This document shows, in pieces, positions 5,851 through 11,511 of a DNA stretch of 11,511 nucleotides; the stretch's first letter is position 1; every line of letters begins with the position of its first letter. The notes under the pieces are model-generated. The model was not told where the DNA came from. It worked only from the letters and a program-made list of their open reading frames with translations, and ran no database searches. Made by a program: the position numbers and the translations under genes. This stretch comes from Desulfobacterales bacterium. Its GTDB lineage: Bacteria > Desulfobacterota > Desulfobacteria > Desulfobacterales > UBA5852. Location: NCBI GenBank assembly GCA_030066455.1, contig JASJBQ010000130.1, positions 1 through 11,511 on the forward strand. Reading direction: 5' to 3'.

Positions 5851-6798
5851 CTACATTTCGTCGCGTGATCGCTGCATTTCGACGAAATGGGCGGCCGCCA
5901 GCGCGGCAGTGCATCCATCCCCTGCCGCCACCACGATCTGGCGGGCGTATTTTTCGCGCAGATCGCCGATGGCGTAGATACCCGGGATGGCGGTCTCGCA
6001 CTTTTCGTCCGTGCAGACATAGCCATCGGCATTCACCTTCACCCCGGCGGGCACGAGTTCGTTGTTGGGGTCGAAACCGATGAAGACGAACACCCCTTCG
6101 GTGTCCAGTTGGCGTGTTTCTCCGGAGAGGGTGTCCTTCAAGTTGACGGCCGCCACGCCGTCATTCTCGGCCAGAATGGCTTCGACTGTCGTGTTCCACA
6201 GAATCTCGATTTTGGGGTCGGCGAGCATCCGCTGCTGCAGGATCATGCTGGCGCGGAGCTTGTCGCGACGGTGAACCACATAGACCTTGCTGGCCAGCTT
6301 GGCCAGATAGAGGCTTTCCTCGGCGGCGCTGTCGCCGCCGCCGACCACCGCCACAGTTTTGTTGCGGAAGAAAAACCCGTCGCAGACCGCACAGTAACTG
6401 ACGCCTTTGCCGTAATATTCGTCCTCGCCAGGCACCATCAATTTGCGCGGGCTGCCCCCGGTGGCGACGATGACGGAATAGGACTTCAGGATCTCACCGT
6501 CGGCCAGACGAACGGTGTGATGCTCGAGGCCGGGGATCAGTTCGCTGACTTCCTGGGATACGATTTCGAGGTTGTAGTCCTGGGCGTGCTGGGCGAATTT
6601 CTGCGCGAGTTCGGCGCCGCTGATACTGCCCAGGGCGGGATAGTTCTCGACTTCGTCGGACAGGACCACCTGACCGCCAGACACCCCGCGTTCGATCAGG
6701 ACGGTGCGTATCGAGGCCCGCAGGGCGTAAATCGCGGCGGACATGCCCCCCGGGCCGCCGCCGATAATGATGCAGTCATAGAATTCACGGTTGGCCAT
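5851..6798 (-). CDS. trxB: Thioredoxin reductase
   Basis: The product is a 315-residue bacterial thioredoxin reductase of normal length. The FAD-binding motif IIIGGGPGGMSAA lies at about 10-22. GGQVVLSDEVENYPAL follows at about 41-56. The redox-active disulfide is CAVC (136-139, followed by Asp-Gly). The NADPH site shows VVGGGDSAAEE (151-161) and HRRDKLRA (176-183). The second FAD motif is GIYAIGDL (273-280). It reduces thioredoxin with NADPH in the cytosol, and no thioredoxin gene is visible. The HRR pattern favours NADPH over the ferredoxin-dependent relatives known from some anaerobes. AAGGA lies 9 nt before the ATG. The DUF2156 gene follows 16 nt downstream. The MBL-fold gene upstream is separated by about 147 bp that may hold its own promoter. 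Confidence 0.95.
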   Translation of the reverse strand: MANREFYDCIIIGGGPGGMSAAIYALRASIRTVLIERGVSGGQVVLSDEVENYPALGSISGAELAQKFAQHAQDYNLEIVSQEVSELIPGLEHHTVRLADGEILKSYSVIVATGGSPRKLMVPGEDEYYGKGVSYCAVCDGFFFRNKTVAVVGGGDSAAEESLYLAKLASKVYVVHRRDKLRASMILQQRMLADPKIEILWNTTVEAILAENDGVAAVNLKDTLSGETRQLDTEGVFVFIGFDPNNELVPAGVKVNADGYVCTDEKCETAIPGIYAIGDLREKYARQIVVAAGDGCTAALAAAHFVEMQRSRDEM

Positions 6799-6842
6799 TT
6801 TACAGTTTCCTTGTCTGATGATTTGTCGTTACCGCCGTCGAT

Positions 6843-6867
6843 GCGGCCTGCCGCTTGAACCATTCAA
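6843..6867. other. Two adjacent small dyads upstream of trxB
   Basis: GCGGC-CT-GCCGC (6843-6854) and TTGAA-CCA-TTCAA (6855-6867) abut each other 45-70 bp upstream of the trxB ATG. The second is a perfect 5-3-5 inverted repeat and could be an operator; the first is a compact GC hairpin. No matching sequence occurs near another gene in the window that I noticed, so a regulatory role is speculative. Confidence 0.25.
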
Positions 6868-6920
6868 AGGACGATAAGCATGGATCGCCAAATTGCATGG
6901 CCGGGGGGACGGGCTTTCGA

Positions 6921-6943
6921 GGTGCCGCTTCACGAGAGGCACC
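6921..6943 (-). terminator. Weak hairpin just past the MBL-fold gene
   Basis: GGTGCC (6921-6926) and GGCACC (6938-6943) form a 6-bp stem with an 11-nt loop, starting 3 nt after the stop codon of the hydrolase gene on the minus strand. No T-run follows, so termination would be weak or factor-dependent, and some read-through into trxB is possible. Confidence 0.3.
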
Positions 6944-6945
6944 GT

Positions 6946-7935
6946 TCAGATGCGATAGGTGGCCCCGGCTTCGAGCACGGTGGTTTCCGACTTCAGTTCC
7001 TCGGCAAACCGACCGATGGCGTGATCGCAGGTGTCGTGGGCTGAAAGGCATACCCGCTGGGGCGCGCGGACGTTGATGCTGGCGATGGTGCGCGTCAGGT
7101 CGTCGTCCGTGATCCTGCGCCAGGGCGGTTTGCCCGTGCCCCAGATCATCTGAACCTTGAGGCCTGGTTTGCGATGCGGGCTGTCGGTCACCGGGAAGTG
7201 CAGGCCGCCGCCGAGCGCGTATGTCGGTTCATCGGACATTCGGCCGACCATCTGGAGAATGACATCGATCGTCGGATGCCCGCAGCCCGTGACGATCACC
7301 AGCCCCTTGTCTTTCAGGCGGGCCACGACGGCCTGCTCCTCCGTCCAGCCCATCAGGAAAAGGCTCCGGGCCAGGGGGCCCGTCGAGGCGACGCCTGCGG
7401 CCAGCATCTGCGGGCCGCGGACGACGGCCGCCCGCGCGCCGGCAACGCGGGCCTCGGCGGGCAGAAAACAGGGCCGGCCCTCAACCGACCCCATCGCGGC
7501 GGGCAGCGCCACCTGATTGGTCTTGGCGGCCCTGAAGCCCCCCATGTGGTCGGGGTGAAGGTGGGAGATGACCAGGGCGTCCACCTTGTCGAGCGCGATG
7601 CCCAGCCTGGCGGCATTGTGGTCCAGAGCCGGGCATTCCGGACCGAAGCCCACATCAAAGAGCAGCGATCCGTAATCCGTGCGGATCAGATAGGACACCC
7701 CCGGTGCCGACAGGAACCCCTGGGCGGCCTTTTGTTCGACCAGGACCGTTATTTCGAAGTCGTCGAGCGCGGGCATTTCCAGAGGTTTCGCCTGCGCGAT
7801 GCGTTCTTGATTGACCTGCTGCGCTTGTGCGGCATGACGCCTGAAGCGGCGGTTGCGGACCCCCAGCAGGGGCAGGAGAACGGGGGCGCACAGGCCGATC
7901 ACCGGCCACCAGGCAGGGGAGATGCGGTAGGCCAT
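6946..7935 (-). CDS. Membrane-anchored metallo-beta-lactamase-fold hydrolase
   Basis: The product has 329 residues. One hydrophobic helix at about 8-25 (WWPVIGLCAPVLLPLLG) is followed by a very basic patch (RNRRFRRH). By the positive-inside rule that puts the catalytic domain in the cytoplasm rather than the periplasm. The MBL metal site shows SHLHPDH (124-130), with His125, His127, Asp129 and His130. VTGCGHPTI (215-223) supplies His220 and CLSAHDTCDHA (296-306) a final His300. The combination of SH-H-DH with TGCGH resembles the subgroup annotated as dihydropterin-aminobenzene-phosphate synthase-like hydrolases (COG1237 type), whose real substrates are mostly unknown. A ribosome binding site AAAGGA lies 6 nt before the ATG. 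It precedes trxB on the same strand at about 147 bp. The function cannot be narrowed further. Confidence 0.82.
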   Translation of the reverse strand: MAYRISPAWWPVIGLCAPVLLPLLGVRNRRFRRHAAQAQQVNQERIAQAKPLEMPALDDFEITVLVEQKAAQGFLSAPGVSYLIRTDYGSLLFDVGFGPECPALDHNAARLGIALDKVDALVISHLHPDHMGGFRAAKTNQVALPAAMGSVEGRPCFLPAEARVAGARAAVVRGPQMLAAGVASTGPLARSLFLMGWTEEQAVVARLKDKGLVIVTGCGHPTIDVILQMVGRMSDEPTYALGGGLHFPVTDSPHRKPGLKVQMIWGTGKPPWRRITDDDLTRTIASINVRAPQRVCLSAHDTCDHAIGRFAEELKSETTVLEAGATYRI

Positions 7936-7962
7936 GCGTCGTCCTTTCCGTTACGGCGATTG

Positions 7963-7993
7963 ATTGTAGCGCCTGACAGGAATTTATTGTCTA
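7963..7993 (-). promoter_or_regulatory. Candidate sigma70 promoter for the MBL-fold gene
   Basis: On the minus strand TAGACA (-35, 7988-7993) and TACAAT (-10, 7963-7968) are 19 nt apart. Transcription would start roughly 20 nt before the ATG, leaving the AAAGGA ribosome binding site in the leader. The -10 is good, while the -35 and spacing are only fair. Confidence 0.35.
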
Positions 7994-8055
7994 ATCGAAA
8001 AATACGGGTCAAGAGGGTCGGCGTCAAATGGTCTGCATGGTGCCCGGCGGAGGCG

Positions 8056-8085
8056 TTGACGGCCGGTATTTATTTGCGGTATGCG
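8056..8085 (+). promoter_or_regulatory. Candidate promoter for the pyridoxamine-oxidase-family gene
   Basis: TTGACG (8056-8061) and TATGCG (8080-8085) are 18 nt apart on the plus strand, about 75 bp before the ATG at 8163. The -35 is close to consensus and the -10 is weak. It lies in the region shared with the divergent MBL-fold gene. Confidence 0.25.
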
Positions 8086-8162
8086 CAGCGGCTGGAAGGG
8101 ATTCGCCCCATGCGGCAATCGTCCGGGCGCGACCCAACCGCCATCACGAAAGCGATAACACC

Positions 8163-8762
8163 ATGCGACGCCGACATTGCGAAATCACGGAACCGGGTGT
8201 ACTGGAAGCCATTCTGGCCGAGGCCCTCATCGGCCGGATGGCCACCATCGGGCCGGACGGCTACCCCTACGTGACCCCGGTCAACTTCGTTTACGACCAG
8301 GGCTGCATCTATTTCCACTGTGCGCTCAAAGGCGAGAAGCTGGACAATATTGCCCGCGATGACCGGGTGTGCTTCGAGGTGGATCTCCCCCTGGCCTACA
8401 TCGACCAGGAGGCCAACCCGGACGGCGGGATCTGCAAGCTCCATCAGTTCTACCACAGCGTGATCATCCGCGGCGATGCCCGGGTGCTGCCGGACGGGGA
8501 GCGAAAGGCGGCGGTGCTGAACGCCCTGGTGGCCAAACACGAGCCCGCCCGTGCCTTCACGCCGGTGGATGCGGCCATGCCCGCCTGCAAGGCCTGCGCG
8601 GTGGTGGAGATCACGCCCCGGCGCATGACGGGCAAAAGCGACCTGGCGCAGAACAAATCCCGCGATGAGCGCCTGGCCATCGCCCGGCACCTCAAAAAGC
8701 GCAACCGCCCCGGCGACCGCGAAACCGTCGCGGCCATGGGGTTCGACCCGGATCGGATCTGA
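8163..8762 (+). CDS. NimA-like pyridoxamine 5'-phosphate oxidase-family flavoprotein
   Basis: The frame is open from 8028, but the family-typical start is the ATG at 8163. There the product begins MRRRHCEITEPGVLEAILAE, as NimA-like proteins do, and has 199 residues. A split beta-barrel of the Pyridox_ox_2 type is indicated by GRMATIGPDGYPYVTPVNF (24-42), IYFHCALKGEKLDNI (49-63), DDRVCFEVD (66-74) and FYHSVIIRGDARVL (96-109). Members bind FMN or related flavins. Some reduce 5-nitroimidazoles, but most have no known substrate, so I would not call it a resistance gene. The Lys/Arg-rich C-terminus (LKKRNRPGDRETVAAMGF) is common in this family. No clear Shine-Dalgarno precedes the ATG. It is divergent from the MBL-fold gene and converges on arsM, 122 bp away. 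Confidence 0.85.
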   Translation: MRRRHCEITEPGVLEAILAEALIGRMATIGPDGYPYVTPVNFVYDQGCIYFHCALKGEKLDNIARDDRVCFEVDLPLAYIDQEANPDGGICKLHQFYHSVIIRGDARVLPDGERKAAVLNALVAKHEPARAFTPVDAAMPACKACAVVEITPRRMTGKSDLAQNKSRDERLAIARHLKKRNRPGDRETVAAMGFDPDRI

Positions 8763-8884
8763 CGGCCAAGCTCAAGGACCGCGTGCCGCCGGCGGTCACC
8801 ATCTGATCCGGCATCGGGGCAAACGTCGTCATGACTTCCGCCTTTTCCTCAATGCAAATGTTGTCGGCCCAGGCATGGACAGGT

Positions 8885-9733
8885 TCAGGCGGTTTTACGG
8901 GCGCTCAGTTGGATGCTCACGACCGAACGGCCGGCTTCGACGGCTTCACCGGGTGTGAGGCGGGCCTCTTCCAGGATGGACTGCACCAGGGGATCATCGA
9001 GCGGCAGGTTCTCCGCGAACGCGGATTGGTTCTCGATGGCCACTTCCTCGAATCCGGCTGTGCGCAGCATGGCGAGATAATCGTCCCGGAGCACCGCGCC
9101 GGCCACGCAGCCCACGTAAGCCGTCACCGAGTCGCGCAGGGCATCCGGCAGGGGGGCGAGCAGCACAATATCGGCAATCATCAGACGGCCGCCCGGGCGC
9201 AGGACCCTCATGGCCTCGGCAAATACACGGGGTTTGTCTGGCGAGAGGTTGATCACGCAATTGGAGATGACCACATCCACGGCTGAATCGGCCACCGGCA
9301 GGTGCTCGATTTCCCCCAGGCGGAATTCCACGTTCGTATAGCCGCCGGCCTGGGCGTTGCAACGCGCCTTGTCGAGCATCTCCGCCGTCATGTCCACCCC
9401 GATGACGCGGCCTTCCGGGCCGACGGCCCGGGCGGCCAGAAAACAATCGAAACCCGCCCCGGCCCCCAGATCGAGAACGGTCTGGCCTTTTTCGAGGGCG
9501 GCCAGGGCCACCGGGTTGCCGCAGCCCAGGCCGAGGTTGGCGTCTTCGGGAACGTCGGCCATCTGCTGATCCGAGTAGCCCAGGGCACGGGCCTGGCTTT
9601 GAGCGCCGGGCGCTTCGCCGCTGTCACTGGTCGGCGATCCCGGGCCGCCGCAGCAGGAACCCCGCCCAAGGGCCAACTGCCCATATTGGTCGCGCACCAT
9701 GCTTCTAATCTTCGTGAAATGATCCGATGCCAT
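8885..9733 (-). CDS. arsM: Arsenite S-adenosylmethionine methyltransferase
   Basis: The start is the ATG at 9733, fixed by AAGGAGGA (9737-9744) directly upstream, and it gives 282 residues. The longer frame to 9805 has no such signal. The SAM-binding fold shows VLDLGAGAGFDCFLAA (86-101) and VIGVDM (110-115). All four cysteines expected of As(III) methyltransferases are present: SCCGG (Cys27/28), LGCGNP (Cys71), SNCVINL (Cys159) and GCVAGA (Cys209). It should bind As(III) through thiolates and methylate it stepwise using SAM, with thiol reductants such as thioredoxin regenerating the cysteines. It acts in the cytosol and turns arsenite into methylated, partly volatile species. It lies 128 bp downstream of arsR on the same strand, so arsenic-induced co-regulation is likely. 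The C-terminus (VVSIQLSARKTA) looks complete. Confidence 0.93.
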   Translation of the reverse strand: MASDHFTKIRSMVRDQYGQLALGRGSCCGGPGSPTSDSGEAPGAQSQARALGYSDQQMADVPEDANLGLGCGNPVALAALEKGQTVLDLGAGAGFDCFLAARAVGPEGRVIGVDMTAEMLDKARCNAQAGGYTNVEFRLGEIEHLPVADSAVDVVISNCVINLSPDKPRVFAEAMRVLRPGGRLMIADIVLLAPLPDALRDSVTAYVGCVAGAVLRDDYLAMLRTAGFEEVAIENQSAFAENLPLDDPLVQSILEEARLTPGEAVEAGRSVVSIQLSARKTA

Positions 9734-9760
9734 ATGTCCTCCTTGGATGATTCCGGTCTC

Positions 9761-9786
9761 CAGGCGAAGACGGCAATGCCGGCCTG
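9761..9786 (-). other. Hairpin in the arsM leader
   Basis: CAGGC (9761-9765) pairs with GCCTG (9782-9786), and inside it CGGC (9771-9774) pairs with GCCG (9778-9781) across a 3-nt loop, with a 5-nt bulge on one side. It lies 28 nt upstream of the arsM ATG, clear of the ribosome binding site. It may stabilise the message or be incidental in GC-rich DNA. Confidence 0.3.
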
Positions 9787-9830
9787 AAGGCGGCGGGTTG
9801 ACCAAAGCTTTTATTTTAATTTTTCGAAAA

Positions 9831-9842
9831 ATATCGAACTAT
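9831..9842. promoter_or_regulatory. Putative ArsR-type element in the arsR-arsM interval
   Basis: ATATCGAACTAT matches the arsR-promoter element ATATCAAAATAT (10180-10191) at 10 of 12 positions and in the same orientation relative to the genes. It sits in the AT-rich interval between arsR and arsM (9734-9861). If it is an ArsR operator, arsM may have its own regulated promoter here as well as read-through from arsR. I see no convincing -35/-10 pair next to it. Confidence 0.3.
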
Positions 9843-9861
9843 CCGGCAAAAATTTTTACAT

Positions 9862-10179
9862 TCAGAAGGAAAAAAAACCTCGCAGTTGATCGACGGCTTC
9901 GGGATCGATCCAGCATTCGATTTTCTGGCCGCGCCGCCGGGTGCGGATCAGGCCGGCCCGGCGCAGCTCCTTGATGTGATGCGAGACGGTCGAAGCCACG
10001 ATATCGAGTTCGCGCCCCAGTTCGCCGACGCAGGCGGTTTCGCAGGCGTCAATGACGCTGATGGTGCCGGGCTTGCAGCAGGTGACCAGGCGCTGAAAGA
10101 TTTTCAGGCGGTTGGGATTGGAGAGGGCCTTGAAAAACTCGGCGAATCGATCGAGCTGGATGTTCGAATTGTTCGACAT
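9862..10179 (-). CDS. arsR: ArsR-family metalloregulatory repressor
   Basis: The product has 105 residues with the ArsR/SmtB winged-helix layout: FFKALSNPNRLKIFQRL (about 15-31), then VGELGRELDI leading into the recognition helix VASTVSHHIKELRRAGLI (61-78), then a basic wing and KIECWIDPEAV. The classic ELCVCDL arsenite site is replaced by a longer loop bearing adjacent Cys34-Cys35 and then Cys46 and Cys50 (ACETACVGEL); Cys89 lies in the wing. Such a thiol set fits As(III)-triggered release from DNA, but which cysteines ligate is inference. It precedes arsM, the probable target, and should also repress itself. There is no ribosome binding site before the ATG at 10179, and the promoter lies immediately upstream, so the message is probably leaderless. 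Confidence 0.92.
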   Translation of the reverse strand: MSNNSNIQLDRFAEFFKALSNPNRLKIFQRLVTCCKPGTISVIDACETACVGELGRELDIVASTVSHHIKELRRAGLIRTRRRGQKIECWIDPEAVDQLRGFFSF

Positions 10180-10214
10180 ATATCAAAATATAAAACCATT
10201 GCTCCATTTGTCAA
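10180..10214 (-). promoter_or_regulatory. arsR promoter with overlapping operator-like dyad
   Basis: On the minus strand an exact TTGACA (-35, 10209-10214) and TATATT (-10, 10187-10192) are separated by 16 nt. Transcription should start at or within a few bases of the arsR ATG (10179). The -10 lies inside ATATCAAAATAT (10180-10191), whose ATAT ends are complementary. A repressor bound there would block RNA polymerase, as expected for ArsR autoregulation. Confidence 0.65.
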
Positions 10215-10368
10215 TGAAGCGATCGGCGCGGTTGGAAAATTTTTAGGGCGGGGTGGCATCGGCATGGATGCAACCATTGCGGGCCGGAGACAGGGAAAGC
10301 GCGTTATGGATACCGATCGCGACCCTGAAACCCGATGGTGTGGCAATGGATCGCGGCGGCGTCTGGGA

Positions 10369-11511
10369 TCAGGGCTTGGCCTGGCCTTGCCTCTGCAAGC
10401 GATCCGGGATCACGTCGCGGCGGAAGACATCGTCCAGGGTTTCGGCCCGGCGGATGACTTCGGCCCGCGAGTCGTCGACCAGAACGGTGGCCGGCCGCGG
10501 CAGGGCGTTGAAATTGCTGGCCGAAACCTCCTGGTAGGCCCCCATGTCCAGAAGCGCCAGGAGGTCGCCGGGCGCCACCGCCGGCACCCGGACGAAGGGC
10601 AGGATGCGGTCAGCCATGCACGAGTGGCCCACCACGTCGGCCACGTGTTCGGGCGGATCGTCGGTCCGGTTGGCAAAGATGAAATGGCCGAACTGGTATT
10701 CGTAGACCCCGCCGCTCAGAAAGAAATAGGTCGTGTCGGTCAGCACCCAGTTCAGGGGCAGGGGCTCGGTCTGCTGCTTGAACTGCTTGACGCGGGTGAG
10801 GTGAATGCCGGCGTTGCCGTACAGGCTGCGGCCCGGTTCGAGCTGGAGCCTGACCCCGGTGGTGTCGACGCCCTGTCGGCGGAGTTCGCGCCGCAGGGTG
10901 CCGGCGGCGGCCCGGGCATAGGCCTCGATCGCGGGTGCGCGCCGGCGGCTGGGTGTTTTGGTGAACAAGCCCACGAACCGGCGCATGAGAGCGTAGCGAC
11001 GGGCCGGCGGCAGCAGTTGCAGCAGGCAGGCCAACGGCCAGGTGAGCCAGGTTTCGACCACGTCGCGGCGCAGTCCGAGTTTGTTGTGGGGGTCGCGGCG
11101 GAGGGCGAAACCGCCGCCGATATCGATTTCGCGCGGGCGCCAGCCGCCCCATTCTCGGCCCAGGTCGGCCACCAGGCGGGCGTAGCGCTTCATCAGCCCG
11201 CGCCAGTACCACAGGCTGGGGTGGTGGCGCCCGGCATGGAAATGGATGCCCACCATGTCCAGGTTGGGTCGCTGCAGCACCTCCCGGCCCAGGGCGGGTA
11301 GGTACTGGGCCGGGATGCCGGATTTGTAGGTCTGGATACCCAGGTCGATGGAAACCTTTTCCTGGGCGAAATCGGTGGACCGCCACAGGTTGGGAAAACT
11401 GGGTTTGACCCGGAAGCGGATGCGTGCGCGGGATCCCAGCCCCCCGGCGATCCGATCGATCCGGCCGGGTTCGTCCAGATCTTCCACCGTGATGCGGACC
11501 CCGGCCCGGAT
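10369..11511 (-). CDS. Fold-type III PLP decarboxylase (LysA/ornithine decarboxylase family), 5' end outside window
   Basis: The frame is open to the window edge (IRAGVRITVEDLDE), so the 380 visible residues are the C-terminal part. The N-terminal PLP-lysine region is missing. Family marks in order, numbered within the fragment, are IRFRVKP (about 31-37), GIHFHAG (88-94), the phosphate-binding loop EIDIGGGFA (128-136), LEPGRSLYGNAG (224-235), SCMADRILP (297-305, with the cysteine that reaches the neighbouring subunit's active site) and LDMGAYQEVSASNFN (321-335). This is the order seen in diaminopimelate, ornithine/arginine and carboxynorspermidine decarboxylases. The canonical KFG before the barrel histidine is replaced by TYKSGIP, and about 155-193 forms an unusual hydrophobic and basic insertion. 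I therefore do not assign lysA; the substrate is open. Next downstream is arsR, 189 bp away with its own promoter. Confidence 0.85.
   Translation of the reverse strand: MRAGVRITVEDLDEPGRIDRIAGGLGSRARIRFRVKPSFPNLWRSTDFAQEKVSIDLGIQTYKSGIPAQYLPALGREVLQRPNLDMVGIHFHAGRHHPSLWYWRGLMKRYARLVADLGREWGGWRPREIDIGGGFALRRDPHNKLGLRRDVVETWLTWPLACLLQLLPPARRYALMRRFVGLFTKTPSRRRAPAIEAYARAAAGTLRRELRRQGVDTTGVRLQLEPGRSLYGNAGIHLTRVKQFKQQTEPLPLNWVLTDTTYFFLSGGVYEYQFGHFIFANRTDDPPEHVADVVGHSCMADRILPFVRVPAVAPGDLLALLDMGAYQEVSASNFNALPRPATVLVDDSRAEVIRRAETLDDVFRRDVIPDRLQRQGQAKP

Noticed and set aside
5835..6032. N-terminal extension of the DUF2156 frame into trxB
   Set aside because: It overlaps trxB out of frame, its 66 residues are Arg/Ser/Pro-rich noise, and the ATG at 5834 sits properly after the trxB stop.
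5887..6858. 323-residue plus-strand ORF
   Set aside because: It is antisense to trxB, whose CAVC, FAD and NADPH motifs fix the coding strand.
8763..8810. Protein-like tail after the NimA-like stop in the -1 frame (LTAKLKDRVPPAVTI)
   Set aside because: No slippery run is nearby, and the annotated end (VAAMGFDPDRI) is normal for the family, so I treat it as coincidence.
9886..11301. 471-residue plus-strand ORF
   Set aside because: It is antisense to arsR and the PLP decarboxylase, both with clear motifs. Long antisense frames are expected in GC-rich coding DNA.

Overview
The window looks like chromosome from a Gram-negative anaerobe, most likely a sulfate-reducer-type deltaproteobacterium (Desulfobacterota). 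This placement rests on three lipid-anchored envelope proteins, a SPOR-domain L,D-transpeptidase, an ArsR/ArsM pair of a type I associate with Geobacter- and Desulfo-like genomes, and small hypothetical proteins of that flavour. It is an impression from protein style, not a database result. Nearly all recognisable genes lie on the minus strand; the exceptions are the small genes at the left end and one flavin-type oxidoreductase.

Left end (1-1650, plus strand): a visibly AT-richer, gene-poor stretch. It holds the 3' part of a small membrane protein, a protein-like reading frame without any start codon (315-497, probably a gene relic), a 58-residue winged-helix protein (610-786), a 46/47-bp tandem duplication (907-999), an uncharacterised gene of about 114 residues (1068-1412), and a possible 49-residue ORF (1445-1594).

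Envelope block (1654-4479, minus strand): a LysM-YkuD-SPOR L,D-transpeptidase lipoprotein, then an Lpp/OprI-like alanine-zipper lipoprotein ending in Lys-Lys, a strong 14-bp hairpin, and a second L,D-transpeptidase lipoprotein with TPR-like and coiled-coil regions. YkuD enzymes attach Braun lipoprotein to peptidoglycan through its C-terminal lysine in enterobacteria. The gene order therefore suggests a self-contained outer-membrane-to-wall tethering cassette.

Central block (4710-7935, minus strand): a membrane-anchored metallo-beta-lactamase-fold hydrolase, thioredoxin reductase trxB, and 16 nt behind trxB a stand-alone DUF2156 (MprF C-terminal-like) transferase. The 3' end of the DUF2156 gene has a six-A run where a -1 shift would give a different, more protein-like tail.

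Right block (8163-11511): a NimA-like pyridoxamine-phosphate-oxidase-family protein on the plus strand, converging on arsM. arsM follows arsR on the minus strand. arsR has an exact TTGACA -35 and a -10 so close to the ATG that its mRNA should be leaderless or nearly so. A 12-bp element overlapping that -10 recurs, with two mismatches, in front of arsM. The window closes with the 3' part of a fold-III PLP decarboxylase of the LysA/ornithine decarboxylase family.

Functionally the window joins envelope anchoring, thiol redox (TrxB) and arsenic methylation (ArsM, which uses thiol reductants). I see no tRNA, rRNA, CRISPR array, transposase or prophage gene.
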